Assembly (NCBI GenBank): GCA_024734555.1
Contig: JANPWX010000449.1
Location: forward strand, 4,385,432 to 4,449,431
Direction of reading: 5' to 3'
Length of the DNA: 64,000 bases
DNA from: Trochalopteron elliotii
Taxonomy: Eukaryota; Chordata; Aves; Passeriformes; Leiothrichidae
The position numbers were made by a program, and so were the translations under genes. The notes beneath the pieces were generated by a model. It made no database searches. It had not been told where the DNA came from and was given only the letters and a program-made list of their open reading frames with translations. Below, piece after piece: positions 1-15,000 of the stretch (position 1 is the stretch's first letter; each line of letters opens with the position of its first letter).

Positions 1-3000
1 GTATTCAATGGACAATGGCAGACAATTAGGCTTGCCTCCCTTTTCTAGGTGAGTTCTCTGATTAACACATTTTAGACTTGTTGTTAATTTTCTCTCTTTC
101 CACTCATTTCTGACACTCAACTGTGCCAAGCTGAGCAAGAGTTTCACTGAAGGGGCCTAAGAATCCTCCCCTCACTTCATTCTTCAAGGTATGGGTAGGA
201 TAGGTTATCTAAATGTTTAGGTCTTTCTTGTGTGATAAGGGATATGGATTCAAACACTGTTCATACTCTGCTATAAATGTAGGGGACTGCAGATTCCAAT
301 GAGAATTTTTTTAAGTTCTCTGTGTATCAGAAATTTCCAGATTATTTTCTGGCAGAGGCAAAGATCAAGGAAACAGAACAATCCAGGGTAATTAGGCACA
401 ATGCTGGTGTTCACCTGGAGGGGGGATTCACACCCATTCACCTTCTCCTATGCTGCAGCTCTTTCTCTTATGTTCAACAGCTTCTGCTCCCCAAGGAAGA
501 GAAAAAATAGTCCCCTGAAGAAAAAAAAAAAGCATATCCGCTATTCCTTATATGCCTTTTCTCTCTGAAGTGCAGAAATTGCTTTTCCTCCAGTCCAAAG
601 CCTAGAGAATATCTGTCACAACTTCAGCATCACTATCTGACCTTTTGCTGTCCTCTTCTGGTGCAGGGTTCTTCTGCCCATATTTTCTATGTCCCTTAAT
701 TTTACAGAGCCCCCATATGTTTAGGACATGTTCTGTTCTTTCAGAGTTCTAATGATATCTTGGTGGGGCTGGAATTCTCAGTGGTACAAACCTCTTATTA
801 GTGGTGGCCCAAAATGGCATTTCTGTCATCCTTGATTTCATCTTGACAGGGAAGACCATGAATCCATTGAATTTCATAGCAAAATTTTTATTCAGCCAAG
901 ACCCAACTGTTTATGAATGTTAGAGGTGTGAATACAGTATATTTTGCTTGCATCTTTTTATTGATTTCTTTTATAGATTTACCATTTTCCGTATATACAC
1001 AGCATTATAGAAATCATAGTTTTGTGAACACGCCTTTAACTAGAAACTGTGGTTCAGTCATCCTACAACAATTTTACATCATTAAACCTCACTGATAGCT
1101 CAGATCTCATTAAATCACAGGGTACCTCACTGATTTAAGAATGTAACAATCATTTCCTGTAAACCTAAAATGTATGAAAGATTTTCCTATGTTCTATTAA
1201 ATTTTGTTATTAGAAAAGATAATACATTTAACAGACAGAACTATTCTATCAAATGTTTTATTATATCATTAAACCTTAAATATCTTCCTGCTTTCAAGAA
1301 ATGAGAACAGATTATACATTTACTTCATAACTTGAAAACGTCATAAACAAAGCTTAAAATTCATTTAACAATTAAGAAACTAAAGCAAAATCCTTTTTTT
1401 CATGTATTTTTCCCATGGGTTCTGGTTTTTTTGCACCCATTTACAGCTGAAATAATAGAAATCATTTTAAATGTATATAAATGGAAACAAACCTAATGTG
1501 GGCTTCACTGTGTAGGCTAGGATTCTTTCACAGATATTATTGTCATTCATTTTCCAAAGGCCAATACTGAAAAAAGCAGCTCTGGCTGTAAAGAACAGGA
1601 AACAGGAACAGCAAAGCACAATTACACCTACAACTGTATAATATAGTCAGAATATAGCTAGGCAATACCCTGTCAAAGTTAGCTGCAGAAAGTTACTGTG
1701 ATGCATTATCTCTTGTTTTATAAGAGCCTCTTTTTGAGTGGCTATAAAATTAATCAGTGCAAAGTTCAGGAGCTTTCAAAATGCAGGTCACTACTTTGTT
1801 GAGGAGATTAAGTAACTGTCAAAACTACTTTAAGTGGTATTTAATTAATTCATCTTCTTTCTGATGGCTCCAGAAAGGGCTGTGAAGAACAGGATGCAAT
1901 TGGGGATCACCACCCAGGGCTTGAGTAAACAAATTCACTGCTAAAAGCAGTCACATATGACAATCAAGCTGAGCTGAGTAGGTGCAGGGGCTGGCAGGCA
2001 GCACAGGCGTGGGGCCCCCAATTCCACCTGGGACAGCACCACACCAGAGGCAGATGGTCATCCATGAAGTTCACAATCAAGTTCCTCTAGCTAGATAAAA
2101 AGAGAAATGCCTTTTGTTGTTGCTGTTGCTGCTTTTGTGGAGGGTTTAACTGAGATAGGAGTCTTACCCATTTTTAGGATAAGAATATTCCAGTATATTG
2201 CGAAAGACAGGAATGTTGAAAAGTACAATATTAATATAGGCCAAATGGTCCCAGGATATGTTATCAACTCAAGGACTGATTGGGGAAACCTTGATTTTGT
2301 ATTCAGGTATGAAAATTTTGAAATCTGACTTAGGACATCTAAGTTTCATTTTGCATGAGAGCCTGTATAGCTGACATGAAAACGCTCCATTAAGATAGAA
2401 ATTTGGGGATACAGTAAGGGGACTTGTTTGTTGGAAATATTATTTCACCCTCCCAAAAAATTACTTTGGTGAAATTATTTTACTCAAAATACATGCCTTG
2501 CAAGAAGCAAAAACCAATATGATCACTGTAATAGTACAGCTCCCACACAAAATAAAATTAAGAGACCACAACATCTCATAACAGTGTACTAGAAAGAGGT
2601 AGTGAGATGGCGGGATGTGAATGAGCTTAGGGCAGAGATAATGAATCAAGCTGGGAGTGAGGGAAGCTGGAGAACTGAACAATAAGTCTAAAATTCAGCG
2701 TCTAATACCTGATAGGCTAGTAGCTAGAAACATTTATTTTGAAAGATTGCATGCTCAGGTAAAGCAGATAAACTCCAAGGAATAGAATTGGAATTGAGCA
2801 AATTAATAGAGCTCCAATTGTTTTCCTATCTGAAAAAACAGAAAAGCCAAGACAGAATATTTTGGGAATTGCAGTTCTAAAAGTGGAATAAAATTTGCCG
2901 AGATATCAGAAAGACAAACCAGTGAGTTTTCTGAGCAAATTGGCTTTCTTTAATCACTATGCAGTTCCAAAAGGAAAGCAAACAACTTTTAGAGACTATC

Positions 3001-6000
3001 AAACATGTGAAGAGTGAAGCTGCAGTGCTGAATGGAGATCTGGTATTTCTCTTTCAGTTAAATTCAGTTAAAGCCAAAGAGGACTTTGTATTGTATGGAC
3101 AATTCTCAGACAAACAGTAATTACAAGTTATGTATCTGAATAGAGAGACTGAGGTATTTCATTTGAAAAGACCTGTGGATGATTGCTTTATCTCCTTCGT
3201 TATCAGAGTATGTTAGAACTCAGCTGCATATTTCAGATGTATCTGCTCGTTCAGTGCATACTAAGTACAAGGGGATATAGACTTAAAACACTAAGATTTA
3301 ACTGCTATACTGTGGGGAGTGGTGGTAGTTTAAATTCCAGTGATAACCAGAGGACATTCCGACAGATGCTTAGTGTCTGTAATTAGTGTGGGAAGCAGAC
3401 TCTAAGCAAGAGTCTTTAAAGTTTAAATCTCACAAGGGAAAGATAAAGACTTAATATGAGAGAGAAAAAATGTGAAAAAAGGAAGATCTTACCTGACACT
3501 TTTTTGGTTGTAAATTGTAATTCTGTCCTGGCTTCCAGTGTTTGCAATGGGATTTTTGGTACCATAGTTTTCCTGAGGCAGACCTACATTTTTCATTCAG
3601 GCCTTGATTACCCTTTGTATGATTGCATATAATGAGTTCTTGACAAAGGCATCGTGTGGTGCCTGCAAAGTTATGTTCTTGCACTTTTCATGTGCTTCAG
3701 ACCTCATGTATAGCATATCCCAAAAGAGAAAGTGGTCATTGTTCTATCTGGATGTAGTTTAAAAAACACCAAAAACACTTTTACAGGTGCCTCTGATAGC
3801 AACCTTAGCCTCATCATTAAATAGATACTGTTGATTATGATGCATTTATTACTGCTGACTGAATCTAAAAACCCTTCACAACAAAAGAACACCATACAAG
3901 ACTCAAATTGTTTTCCTGTAATATTTTTTATTTTTATTCTTCAGGGCAAACATCTCACAGGGAAGGATTTTTGATTTTAACTGCATTCACCTCTTTAGCT
4001 GGCTGGTATGGGCTTATTGTCAAGAAGAAACTCAATGCCATTGCTGATGTGTTCCACCTACTGGGTTCCCCAGCTCTGCCAGGCTCCATGCCCTTGCCAG
4101 TGTCCTTGCTATCTTCCCACTGGATATAATTTGAAATACTGGACTTTTTTTTTCTTAACACACTATTCAAGGTTAGATTTTAGGCCACGGTGTGCAGATA
4201 TGTAATAGCAGATAGTTGCTTGATCATGAGTCTTGTCAACTAGCCATCTATGGTTCAAGAGGATTTGATTTAATTGAATACCATTAGTTTAGTACTTTGT
4301 AAGGATGGGAATATGATATTCATTTACTATACTCTGGAAAAAAAAATAGATGCTCTTTACCACTTTTTAATTTTCATTTTCAAATAGCTTATCACAGATT
4401 TTGACCACATTGCAGAGCTGTCATTTATGAAGTCCATTGCAGCAGCCCTTATTTTTGCTTCTGCTGTTTTAGCAGTACCATTTGAAGGACTTTACATATT
4501 AACTGAACTCAATGTAAACAATATCACATTTTTTTAACATTAGTCTAAATATTTACGTTTAAATAGATCTTGGAGTGAAAACCAGTAAAACCATATAAAA
4601 TAAATAAAATGTTTGTACAAGAAGAGAAGGAAGGTGAGAATGAGAAGTGTGCCAAATCAAGATCCAGTATTTCACTTTTACTCATTCTGACCCCAAAGAT
4701 CTTCATCGTTGCTATGTGGCTTTGCTGCCCTTCTGAAGTCTATCCACAGAACCTCTGCCATCTGCCACTAACCTTCTTTCCCTGAGGACCAGATTCCCAG
4801 CTGATGCAAAAAGTGCAACCCCAATGATTCCTTTACATGCGACCTGATTTTGAATCAGACTTTGCCTCAGGGTTGCTTTGTCTACTGTCACCACTCCTGT
4901 TGTCAGACCTGACACAGGCTGAGTTTCTCCCAGAGGCTTGGCAAGGAGTGACCTCGGCATCCTTGCAGAGTTCCATTAGCTTCAAACCAGATTGCCCTAT
5001 AGGACATGGTTGTAGTTATGGGACATGAGCTGAAAGCTCTTTAGGAAAAATGTTTAATTTCATTATGCTCTGAAATTTCATCTACGGAAGCCTCAAGGTG
5101 AAATGGAGGTTACAGTCACACAGCAGTGCTCATTGACCGATTGTTTCACACTTCAGTAATATTACCCTTTTTCATGACTACCACTTCCAGAAAATATGTA
5201 TTACCCTAATCTTTAAAGAATATTCTAGGCAATGGCATAATATTAACTACATCTTCAAATGGTCTGCTCTTTCAAGTGTGTTTTCTTAGCAGTAATCCAC
5301 TCTTTGATGACATTAGTTCACTGTAAACTGATAGAACCATGGCTATATCAATTTTTTAGTAAAATTACAGGTTTTCCTGTGAAATTTGTATCAATGGATG
5401 CATCTCCTAATATATGGTTTTTGATACTGGTTTGCAAATACTGCTCTCTATAAATAGCATCTTCAGATATCTGTAAAATGGAACTAAAATCATTCGGAAA
5501 TTCTTTTTGTTTATTACTTCTTCATGCTCTCCCTCTACCTTTAGTTCTTCTCCTCCCATCCTGTTTTAAATTCTCCAAGATGGATTAGGAAATAAAGCTC
5601 CTTCCATAGGTCTCCTATTTGTTGGTTCCTGACTCGGATTATGAAGGTTTTCCCTTCCCCTGGAGGGGGAGAAAGGGATACAACAGATGGTTCTCTCTCT
5701 TTTCGACTACTTATTTGGTGAGGTCTGCATTTTCTTTTTGGAACTCCTTTCTGATGAGTTAGAAAAAAAAACCCTTATCTCTGCAGTATGTTTTACTTTC
5801 TGAAGTAGGTTTTCTCTGACAACCCCAGCTGTAGCACTCATGCCACTTTTCTACTTACTCAGTTTTTAAAAGAGAGAATATTTTTTTGTGAAGTCAGCTT
5901 GGCAGCAATGCTTATTCGCTCTTTCTTCATTTGCTGGCCATTTCTCATTACCTGCCTCTTTCTACACTATGGTGAAGGCATACACAGCACCCTATTTTAG

Positions 6001-9000
6001 TCAAGACATTGCAGAACTAATAAAAAAATACATCACTAGGCTGGAAAAATTCTAATACTAGCTTTCATTAACAAGAAAATGAGACTAGTCACAAGATTCA
6101 TGAATAAAAACCAAGATGCAGTATAAAAAAAATTAACAATGCAGAACCATTACATTTAGTCCCCCAACTTCATAAACAGCCATTTGCTTAGTTCTGTTTG
6201 CGAAAAGCCTGAGCATATAGCAAGAACAGTAATTTTTATGCCTTTTTTCTGTGTTTCAATAACCACTAATATTTTATCTGTATGCTACCAGATAACCCAA
6301 AATATAAATTTTATCCAGACTGAGGGCAGGGAAGGGCAGGAAGGAAGGCTTGCTGGCATTTCTTCAAATGAGCACTGAAGCATACAGCACAGTGTTTAAA
6401 CCCTTTTATTTTCAGGCATGTAGGAAAAGAGATAATGCATTGAAACTTATTCCAGGAGAAAGACTGAGACTTCAAAGTCAGCACAGCAACATCTTTTGAG
6501 AAAAACTGACCATACAGAATGAGTTTAAATTGGCTTCTTACTTTGCTTCATGGAATTTTCTTTTGATCTCATACCACAAGACCTAAAGACAGATTTATTC
6601 TATGATCACACTGCAGCCTAAATCCATTGAGTAGTAAAGAGTTTGCAGGGATGCTCCCCATTTCAAGTAAGCCCTAATCTCTTGAGAATAACATAAAGAA
6701 TTAATTTTCTGCATTTTTTTCTGGGGAGAACTCTTGCAAGTTATCCTAGAAAGATTGCCTTCTGGGTGTGCTGAGACATTCCCCATGCAAACCATTTAAT
6801 ATATTTTTCCTTCAGTATACCTTGCTTCCTTTTGGCCCCAACAAGTACCAACTGCATGTGAAATACAAATTTTCATCTTCTTTTTTTATTTGGTTTTACT
6901 CAATGAAAAAATTATTGACAAGTCACCTTTTTGGAAGATAAATTTCTATAAAGTTTTGAAAGCAACCAGCTTTCCAGCAGAAGAATAGTAAACTGTGAAA
7001 GAGTTGCAGAAACGTTTTTGCTAAAGAATGCCTTTTCCTCTGTCTGTCAAAAAGAAAGGTTACAAAGACAGCCTTTTCTTAGAGACACAGATTTTGGTGA
7101 TTTTAACCCAAAAAAGGTTTATGTCTTTCCAGAAAAACCCTCTGATTGCTGCTGAAGACACAGGGAAAGGTCAGAATGAAAATTTGAAACAAAAATAAAC
7201 CTTTTTACATGAATCATTTTTTTCCAGAAAAACAAGAATCTCGCTCTCTCTTTCTCTCTCTCTGAATGTGAGCAACTGCATTTTAAAGTCTCAGAAATTG
7301 TTGCAGGAGCTGTCATATTCCAGTAATTTCTAGCAATAGCTCCATTTACTAGGTAATAATGCAGTTTAGGCTCAATATCAAAAACAGAGGCCAAAAGAAG
7401 ATCCCGCTGTTGTAAATTGCCATGGGAACATTCACTAGTGTTTTCAGAGAAAGTCTAAGAGGCACGTTTTTAGACTTAGTGGAAGTCTGCAAATGACAAA
7501 CCCAGAGGAGTCAGTTCAGGAAAAAAACAACTATAGCCAAAGACAGTAAGTTTGTAAGGAGATTTCTGACTTTAAGCAAATTAATAAATGTATAGTTTGA
7601 TTTAGAGCTTTTGACATCTTTAATTTAGCATTTTAAAAAATACATTATTAGTATAATATTCCAATGGCTTAGTGAGAAAAAGGGAAAAGTCCTTGATCAG
7701 TTATAACAAAAAGGGAAAAAATGCAAAATATTTAAATTTCTGCTAATTTAAAAGTTTGTTGTGCTATTTGGAGAAAGTAGCTCAGGGAAAGCTGATTGAC
7801 AGAAGTGCTCTTGAACACTTCTTGCTGTAAGTGTCTTCCTGTTCTTGAGTTTGGTCTTTCAGGCACAAAAGATTGTCTTTCTTGCAGAGGTGATCTTCAG
7901 GGACTGTTCTCAGCATGTTTTTATTTTTCACCTAAGAGTAATCAGACACTGTTTAAGCAGTAAAGGACCACCAGCTGGACACTGCATACTTTTGACATTA
8001 CTCTGTGTGTATGAAGTGCAGAAATTGCATGCCTTGTAAGTGCCACCTTATAAATTACCACACACTTTTTGGTAAAGTGAAGGTAGGTTCTTTCCTTGAG
8101 CAGTAATTAATAAGGTTCTAGAGGGTTTTCCCTCAGAAATAATTTTATTTTGAAAACTGTTTTAATTGGTAAAACATTGCTGTCTATTCTACTAAGAACT
8201 CCTGTCCTCTTTTGTCTTCCTTTGTTCAGTTTTTCTACTTCTACCATCTTTCCTTTTGAAGACCTGTATTTCTGATTGTAGTTTTTCTTACTTATTTGTT
8301 ATCTTACTTGCTTTAGATTGAATACCATCTCTTCATTCCAGGAAAGTTCCTGCCTGAAACAAGTACACACACAAAAGGAGGAGGGAATTTATTATGGGAA
8401 CTTGGAATACTTCCATCATATTCAGAATAGGGATTCCCACCTCATCTGTTAAAACATAATTACCTCATTGCAGACAGTATGCCTCGTTTTTGTCTAGCTT
8501 CTGTCTCTGCCTTTTAAAATTTTATTAAAATGTAGGTTATTTTTATTATCTTGCACTTTCTTTTTGTTTTATTTATTCAAACATCTCTAAGCATGTTATT
8601 TTTATTACCTTGCAGATTTTTTTTGCTTTATTTACTATGGATTTTAAATTTTCATTTCAAGCATTAAGGTGCATCACGGTACAGAAGCATGCCTTGTTAT
8701 AGGCATGCACTAGTTTATTGACAGCAGCCAGTTCAGGATCAGCGCTGTTCTCATCTTGATTTGGCAGGCAAGTGCCTTTTATTATATTTATGATATCATA
8801 AAAAATAGTATTTTCTCAGCTTATTATGGAACCTACTCAATAGCTTAGGGACAAACAAGGAACTCAACCAAAACATTCCTCAACACTCTAAGCCTCTCTC
8901 TGCCCCTCAGTCTTTTGTGGGATACTTATATATGTCTCTGCTCATATCAATTTGTGTCACCTCACAATAGTGAGGTCAGCAATCCCTAAGGTGAGGGATT

Positions 9001-12000
9001 TCTGGTAATACCAAGGAGCTTCAGAGACTTGAGGGAAAAAATAAGCAAAATTGTTTCTGAGATAGAGTTGTTCACATAAAAATATGTGACAGTCATCTGA
9101 TAATTGATATCTTCTTTCTTTCTTCACTTCAAACTGCATGGTGAACAGAAACAAATGAAGTACTTCTCCATGAGAACTGGACACAAAAACCTGTCGCCTT
9201 TTACAAAAATTACCATGCTACAAGCCTTCCCCAAGTACTTACATTTGCAGTTGTGCAATGTTCTCTCCTCAGAAGGTCAGCTTCAGCTCTTGATCCTAGG
9301 GGAGTTATTTTTGTCACATGAATGCTTATGCCTTGCTAACTTTTGTACGGACTGTTGAAAGGCAATTGCAGGCAGTGCAAAACAAAGCTCTGATTAACAT
9401 AGTTGTTATGATTTGAGCCAAGAAGGCCTGCTGGAAATTTTCCCCTTTCATTTTTGTTCACTTTTGGACTGTGTTCTTAGGAAAAACAATCAACACTTTC
9501 AGTGAGTTTAGATGATACCTATATTTAACACTTCTGTCAAACTGCTATATTGAGATCCCAACTCATTTTAACTGTTTATGTAAGACAAATTATTGGACGT
9601 TAGCTGCAAGATAATAAGTCCTTTAAACAGACTAAATCAATCCTCTCTAATTTTACTAAATAAAAACACTGTAAAGCAGTGTTAATTAACTGGCTCTAAG
9701 TGTCTTGTGACTAATCATTCCATGCACAACCGCATCTGTAATATGCTTCATAAAAAAATACGAGGTTCAAAAGAAACTGATGAAAATTTTAAAAAGCCAA
9801 TTCTTTTATAAGAATTTTCCCTGAGAAAATGCCATTTATCTCCTTTCCAGAAATAGAAAGCCAAAATACTCACCCCAGTCATCAATAAGTGTATCAATCC
9901 AGTTTACTTGACACTTTCTTAATTTTGAATGTGGTGAAATGAGAATATAGCAGAGTATCAAAGAAAATTCATTTATTTCATAAGAACAGGCCTGAAATAT
10001 TATATAGTTCTCAGTATCAATGCATTATTGCTATCATGTAGAACACTGGACCAACAGATTAGATCTAAATAGACTGGGTCAGCAATGTGCTTCCAAAGTG
10101 AGATTCATGCTCTTCTCTGGATTCTCAAAGAGTGGCCTTTGGAGATCTTTAGCTGTACTATCTTAGATGAAACTAAACTGGAAGAGGAGCTCCAGGAGAA
10201 TGGCTGGTGCAGTCTATCAGCCAATGGTCACTCAGTCCATCAGGCCCAAACAGAATTAGCCTGAAGAAAGAAAGAGCAACAAAACACCCAAATCAACCAA
10301 CCAAACAAACAAAAAAATAAACAAAAACCCTCCACAACTGCATTGCCAATTACTTTCCTCACAGATGGTGCATTCCAACTGGTCTGTCACTGTGTGCTAA
10401 CATAGGTGCAGCCATGTTCTTCTCCTCTTGCAGTAGCAAGATGCAGTCCCTTCATAGGAGCCTGAAGGTACTTAGCACATCACTTCATATCTACTTGGGA
10501 TACATTTTAATTCATGCCTCAATATTGCACAAGCATTTTTTTTCATCATGCGTGATGCCGCAATTGAATTCATTAGGAAATTATTAAAAGTGAAAAACAA
10601 TTTTAAGTCTAAATAAAAAAGGTTGACTGCCCAAGATGACCATGAAAGTATGAGATTTCTGCACACTCTCTGCCTTTGCATTATTCAGGTAAACATTATG
10701 CTTGAGCATCAACAAAAGGGGTTTGGGGTTTTGTCGGTGTTTTTAGCTTTGATCTGGTAAAATTTAGTCATCATAATAAGAAATAAATCCATAAAAAGAA
10801 TCAGAAAGGATGTATATAAGTGCATTTATACTTGTTCACTGATGGTCAACATGGGGTTGAAACATGTTCTACCCTTCAGGAATAAAGAAGAAAATCACCC
10901 TCAATATTTTATACCCCAGGCAGCTTTTATTTTCAACTTCTGAACTCCTTTTTCATTGCTACCGCTGAGGAAAACCTTGCCTCAGAGCAATGTAAGGTAA
11001 AACAGGAATGGCAGCTTGAAAGAGAGGATTGCCAGTTTTCATCATAAGTCTGCCAAGTTGACAGCCAGAAAACATTACCAGCTAGAAAATTGTCCTTGGA
11101 GAGGTGTTTTTGTCTCCTTCCCCATGAGCACATGTGCAAGCATTGTATTAGAATGCATTTATTTATTTTGATTTTTTTAATGTGTTGTATTTGTTTGAGT
11201 TCAAGTGATATCCAGGGACTCAGTATACTATCTTAAAAAATCTTATTTGTCTCTTCTGTCCTCCAGTCATTTTTATGAGTGAGCTGCTCATGTCGCAGAC
11301 ATTCTTACAAAGCATGAAATCTTCCAGATGAAACCTCAAGTGAACTGTTCCCATTATGGTTCAGTTAATGCCTCCCAGATTCTTCCATACAAAAGAAACC
11401 TCATTTCCTCCTTTGGAGTTTATTACATGGTCTGTTTGTAAATGTTTGTTTCCTTTACCTACCTTTCAAATCTTATTCTGAAGGTATAATTTTTAAGCCA
11501 AGTAACTTCCTTAACAATCCTGAGCAACTACTTGAGAAAAATGTTTGTGCTTTCAAGGGGATCTAGAGAAAAACTGTGTCTTTACCCTACCAAGAGGAAA
11601 GTTCTGTAGGCATGTACAATACAGCAAAAAACTAAAAACCGTGTAATACAAAACCAAATAAAAATAAACCAAAACAAGTGAACAAGTCAGAAGGTAAGCA
11701 GCATTTTGTCATGAGGCTGATATAATTAGGTTCCTTGGAGGAACACGTGCCTGAGTAATTGTCTGAGTAAGGGGAATAGTCCCTCTCACACAGTCAACAT
11801 TTTTAGATTCCACAGTGACCTGATTCACATGAAGTTTTGGGCCTGGCAAATCAGACTCAAAGTTTTATGTTTCAAGGTTGTATGAAGAAATAAAATTTCT
11901 CCATTATTTTTTCTTCTTGCAAAGCTTACACCTTAATGAAATTCATGACTCAAGAGAAATTGTCCCTTTGTTATAAAAAAAATTAACTTTGGTGGTTAAA

Positions 12001-12002
12001 CT
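1..12002. other. AT-rich non-coding DNA, no gene recognised
   Basis: No ORF here exceeds about 90 codons and none resembles a protein I know. The sequence is AT-rich, CpG-poor and without an avian repeat I can name. Small items seen: a CT-rich run near 7241-7263, a two-copy duplication of 59-base period at 8536-8634, and a C/A-rich stretch with CAAA-like words near 10283-10330. The stretch could be intergenic or intronic; the sequence alone does not decide. Confidence 0.6.
8536..8634. repeat. Imperfect two-copy direct repeat, 59-base period
   Basis: The 12-base word GTTATTTTTATT starts at 8536 and again at 8595. Similarity continues for about 40 bases, through a TTGCA word and a T-rich run to a second TTTATTTA word. 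The two blocks are separated by about 19 unmatched bases. It is probably a small local duplication in T-rich DNA. Confidence 0.6.
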
Positions 12003-15000
12003 TCAGTGATAAAAATCAAACTTTGGTGATAAATTCTGGTGGATATTAGCCATATGCAACATAAATTTCTCCCACATCACTGTTCTTAATCTCAACAAAG
12101 ATAAAACCATCAAAACAGAGCTTGTTGTTGCGTCACGGAAGATGCGATATCTAGCAAATATTGCAGAGGACTGCATGCAGTATACATTTTGAGGAAGCAC
12201 ATTCAAAAAAGGAAAAAAAAAAAAAAGGCTGATTTTTCCACTTAGTTTCATTTGAATAATCAAACTCTAAATTGGAACACTTAAATGGAAGTCAAGGAAC
12301 TTGGAGCATGATGGAGGAAGCAATAATCAGTTTGAAAAGATGTTGAATCTCTGATGAGCGTTGAATATGCCAGATTAAGTTATGTTCTAGAAAGGGAGGT
12401 TCCCTGAACAACTGCTAGTCACTTTAAATTATTCTGCATTTCAAACAGGAAATCATCCAATTAGACTAACAGCTGCAGAGATTGGAATAAGCCTTGCATA
12501 TTAGAAAATTAAAGAAAATGCAGCTGAGTATTATGGAAAGGAGCTAAGGTAAGTCATTTTCCCTCTTCTTTTCTGCAATAAAACTTAATTTCAAGGACTT
12601 TTAGGATAAGGAAATGACTGCAAATTTATTACATGTGATTAAAATAGGAAAAAACATTTGCCATGAATTATGCCAGATTTTTTTTTTCACATATATGTTC
12701 TGTTTGTCCTGAAATATTCACTGTTTCTTTCAAGGTGGGTGGAGACTTCTGTATTTCTTCTTGTCCCAGGTCCATTCCAGTACCATCACTATTTTTCCAA
12801 ATGTTTTAAAGAATATAAGCAACAATATTATATTGAAATTACTCTTTGGCTAAGAGTCATCTCCATTTGAATCTTTGTTTGCAAAGACAGTCTGAGATTG
12901 CAAACTACAAAATATGCGGAAAAAGGAAAACATAGGTGACATCAGAAAAAACTGTAACACAGAAGATGGAAATTAAATACTATATAGTGAAAAATTCAAC
13001 CTCAATAGCAGATGGAATTCTGATGCCAGGGAAAATAACATGATGAAAGAAAATAATATTGAAAATACAGCATACTATTAAAATACCTTGAGAATTCTAG
13101 TGTATCTGAGAAAATATATAAAAACCAATATAAGTTTACCTTAACACTTCCATGTAGTTTTAGGATCAGAAGATGTAAGCCTGCTAGTATGTCAAAATTA
13201 ACTTTAACTTTTAATAACCGCATTAATATTAGCCATCACTCTAAAAAAGCAAAATGGATAGAGTCATGAAGTATCAGCCACAATTTATAATTTTTTTGTT
13301 TGATTTTTCTCTGTGAAAGATTGTGTTTAAAGAAAAAAAAAAAAGAAAAAAAAGTCACATGGTAAATCTTTTTATTTCCATAAAATTATTCTTTTTTCCT
13401 GGTCCTGTCAGATACTTACAGATACCCTACTGCAGCTTTTGGCAGCGTACATCCCATGAGTGTCCTTCCAGAGACACGACTCATTTCTGCAGAGGTTGTT
13501 CCTGCAGGGATCTCAGGTTCAATAAGGAAAAGTATTTTTTCAAACTGACCATGCACTGAATGCCAGGACACATTCCCATGGTACATACACAATTCCTCCC
13601 ACAGGATTTCCACCAAAGTATTTTGCATGGGGTCTCTGACCCTTTGGTACATATACAATGTCTTCTAACTTACCACAAGAGCTCACTGAAATCACAACTA
13701 GATTTTTAGCAGGCAGAAATACAGCCTTTAAGTGCTGTGATTCTTCTCAGCCTATTTTAAAATGCTTCATTCCCCTGATGCCTGTTAAATGAGCCTCAAA
13801 ACATAATTAGGAAAGAGTCTAATAATTTTCCTTTATATGTAATTTCAGATTGCTTTCTTCTGAAGATCTTTAACTAATGTTAAAGTTTTGAAAGTCCCTA
13901 TAGGATCAAAGACAAATTCTTCAGGAAGAATATATTGAGGAAAGTGACAGATTTCTTGTACCAGTATACATTCACCTCACATCAAGATTTCACCAGCTCT
14001 GGAGAAATTAGATCTGAATAGCCACTGAAGGATTGTTTTTAGTTAAAATGTATAATTTCAATAAGGAAGTGGAATTAAAGAAAATCCAGGAGGCACTGTC
14101 CTGCTTGCAGATAGGCAGAGGATTCAAAGATAAAGCTGCCCATAAGAAATGAATTTTCCTATCCTGACAATGCAATCAGTTAGGGAAAAAATGCCTTTAA
14201 GCCATAAATATTTTCAAAAAGCATAATTTTACATTAAAAATGGATTGAAGAGTATGTTTAAATTGTTGATGGAATCAAAGTTTCAAATGGTTTGAGCAGA
14301 AAGCCTGCTGCTTTTAGGTTACACAGAAGATGCTTGTTCTTGGGAAAAATAAAAATTTGCCTTAAAATTGTAGGTTTAATATTCACCAATGTAATAGAGC
14401 AATTATCTAATGTATTAGGATAAAAGAGCAGCAGCACAGCACTGCTTTAGAATGCTTTCAGATGGGCAAATTCATGGAAATCACTCTGACTGCTGATGAA
14501 ATGCAAAAGTATGTGGAAAAAACCCTATGACTTTAACACTATAAAACCACTGTGCCAAAATGTTCCAGCCCAAAACATTGGAAAGTGTCAGTGGGATACA
14601 TCTGACAAAGCACAACTGGTCAGTACACACAAGTCGCTGCAGCTTGAAGAAGTCCAGTGCTTGGCCTTGACTGACACTGATGTGTAAAACAGCAGAGCCC
14701 AGAGCAGTCCAGCTGCCTGAAACACTGCTGCTCTCAACCAGAAACTAAAAAAACAGTTTCTCAATCACACCCATGGAGTTGAATTTAGCCAGGAGATCTG
14801 TAAAAAAATTGTACTTACCTACTACCTCATTTTAGGCCTGTATTCAGGGTATCCTGCCAGGAGAAAATCCAGAGGAGTCATGGCACATCACTTCTCACCT
14901 CCTCTCAAAGGCTGTTTCCTATAGTGCTTAATAAGCATCACTTAATTTTACTGTAACACATTTAACATATGAAAGAACATTTAAGGTATGGTAAAATCAG

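Noticed and set aside
4712..4960. 82-codon minus-strand ORF in a GC-richer patch, plausible-looking protein text
   Set aside because: No acceptor or donor placed to make an exon, and an overlapping frame on the other strand is equally open.
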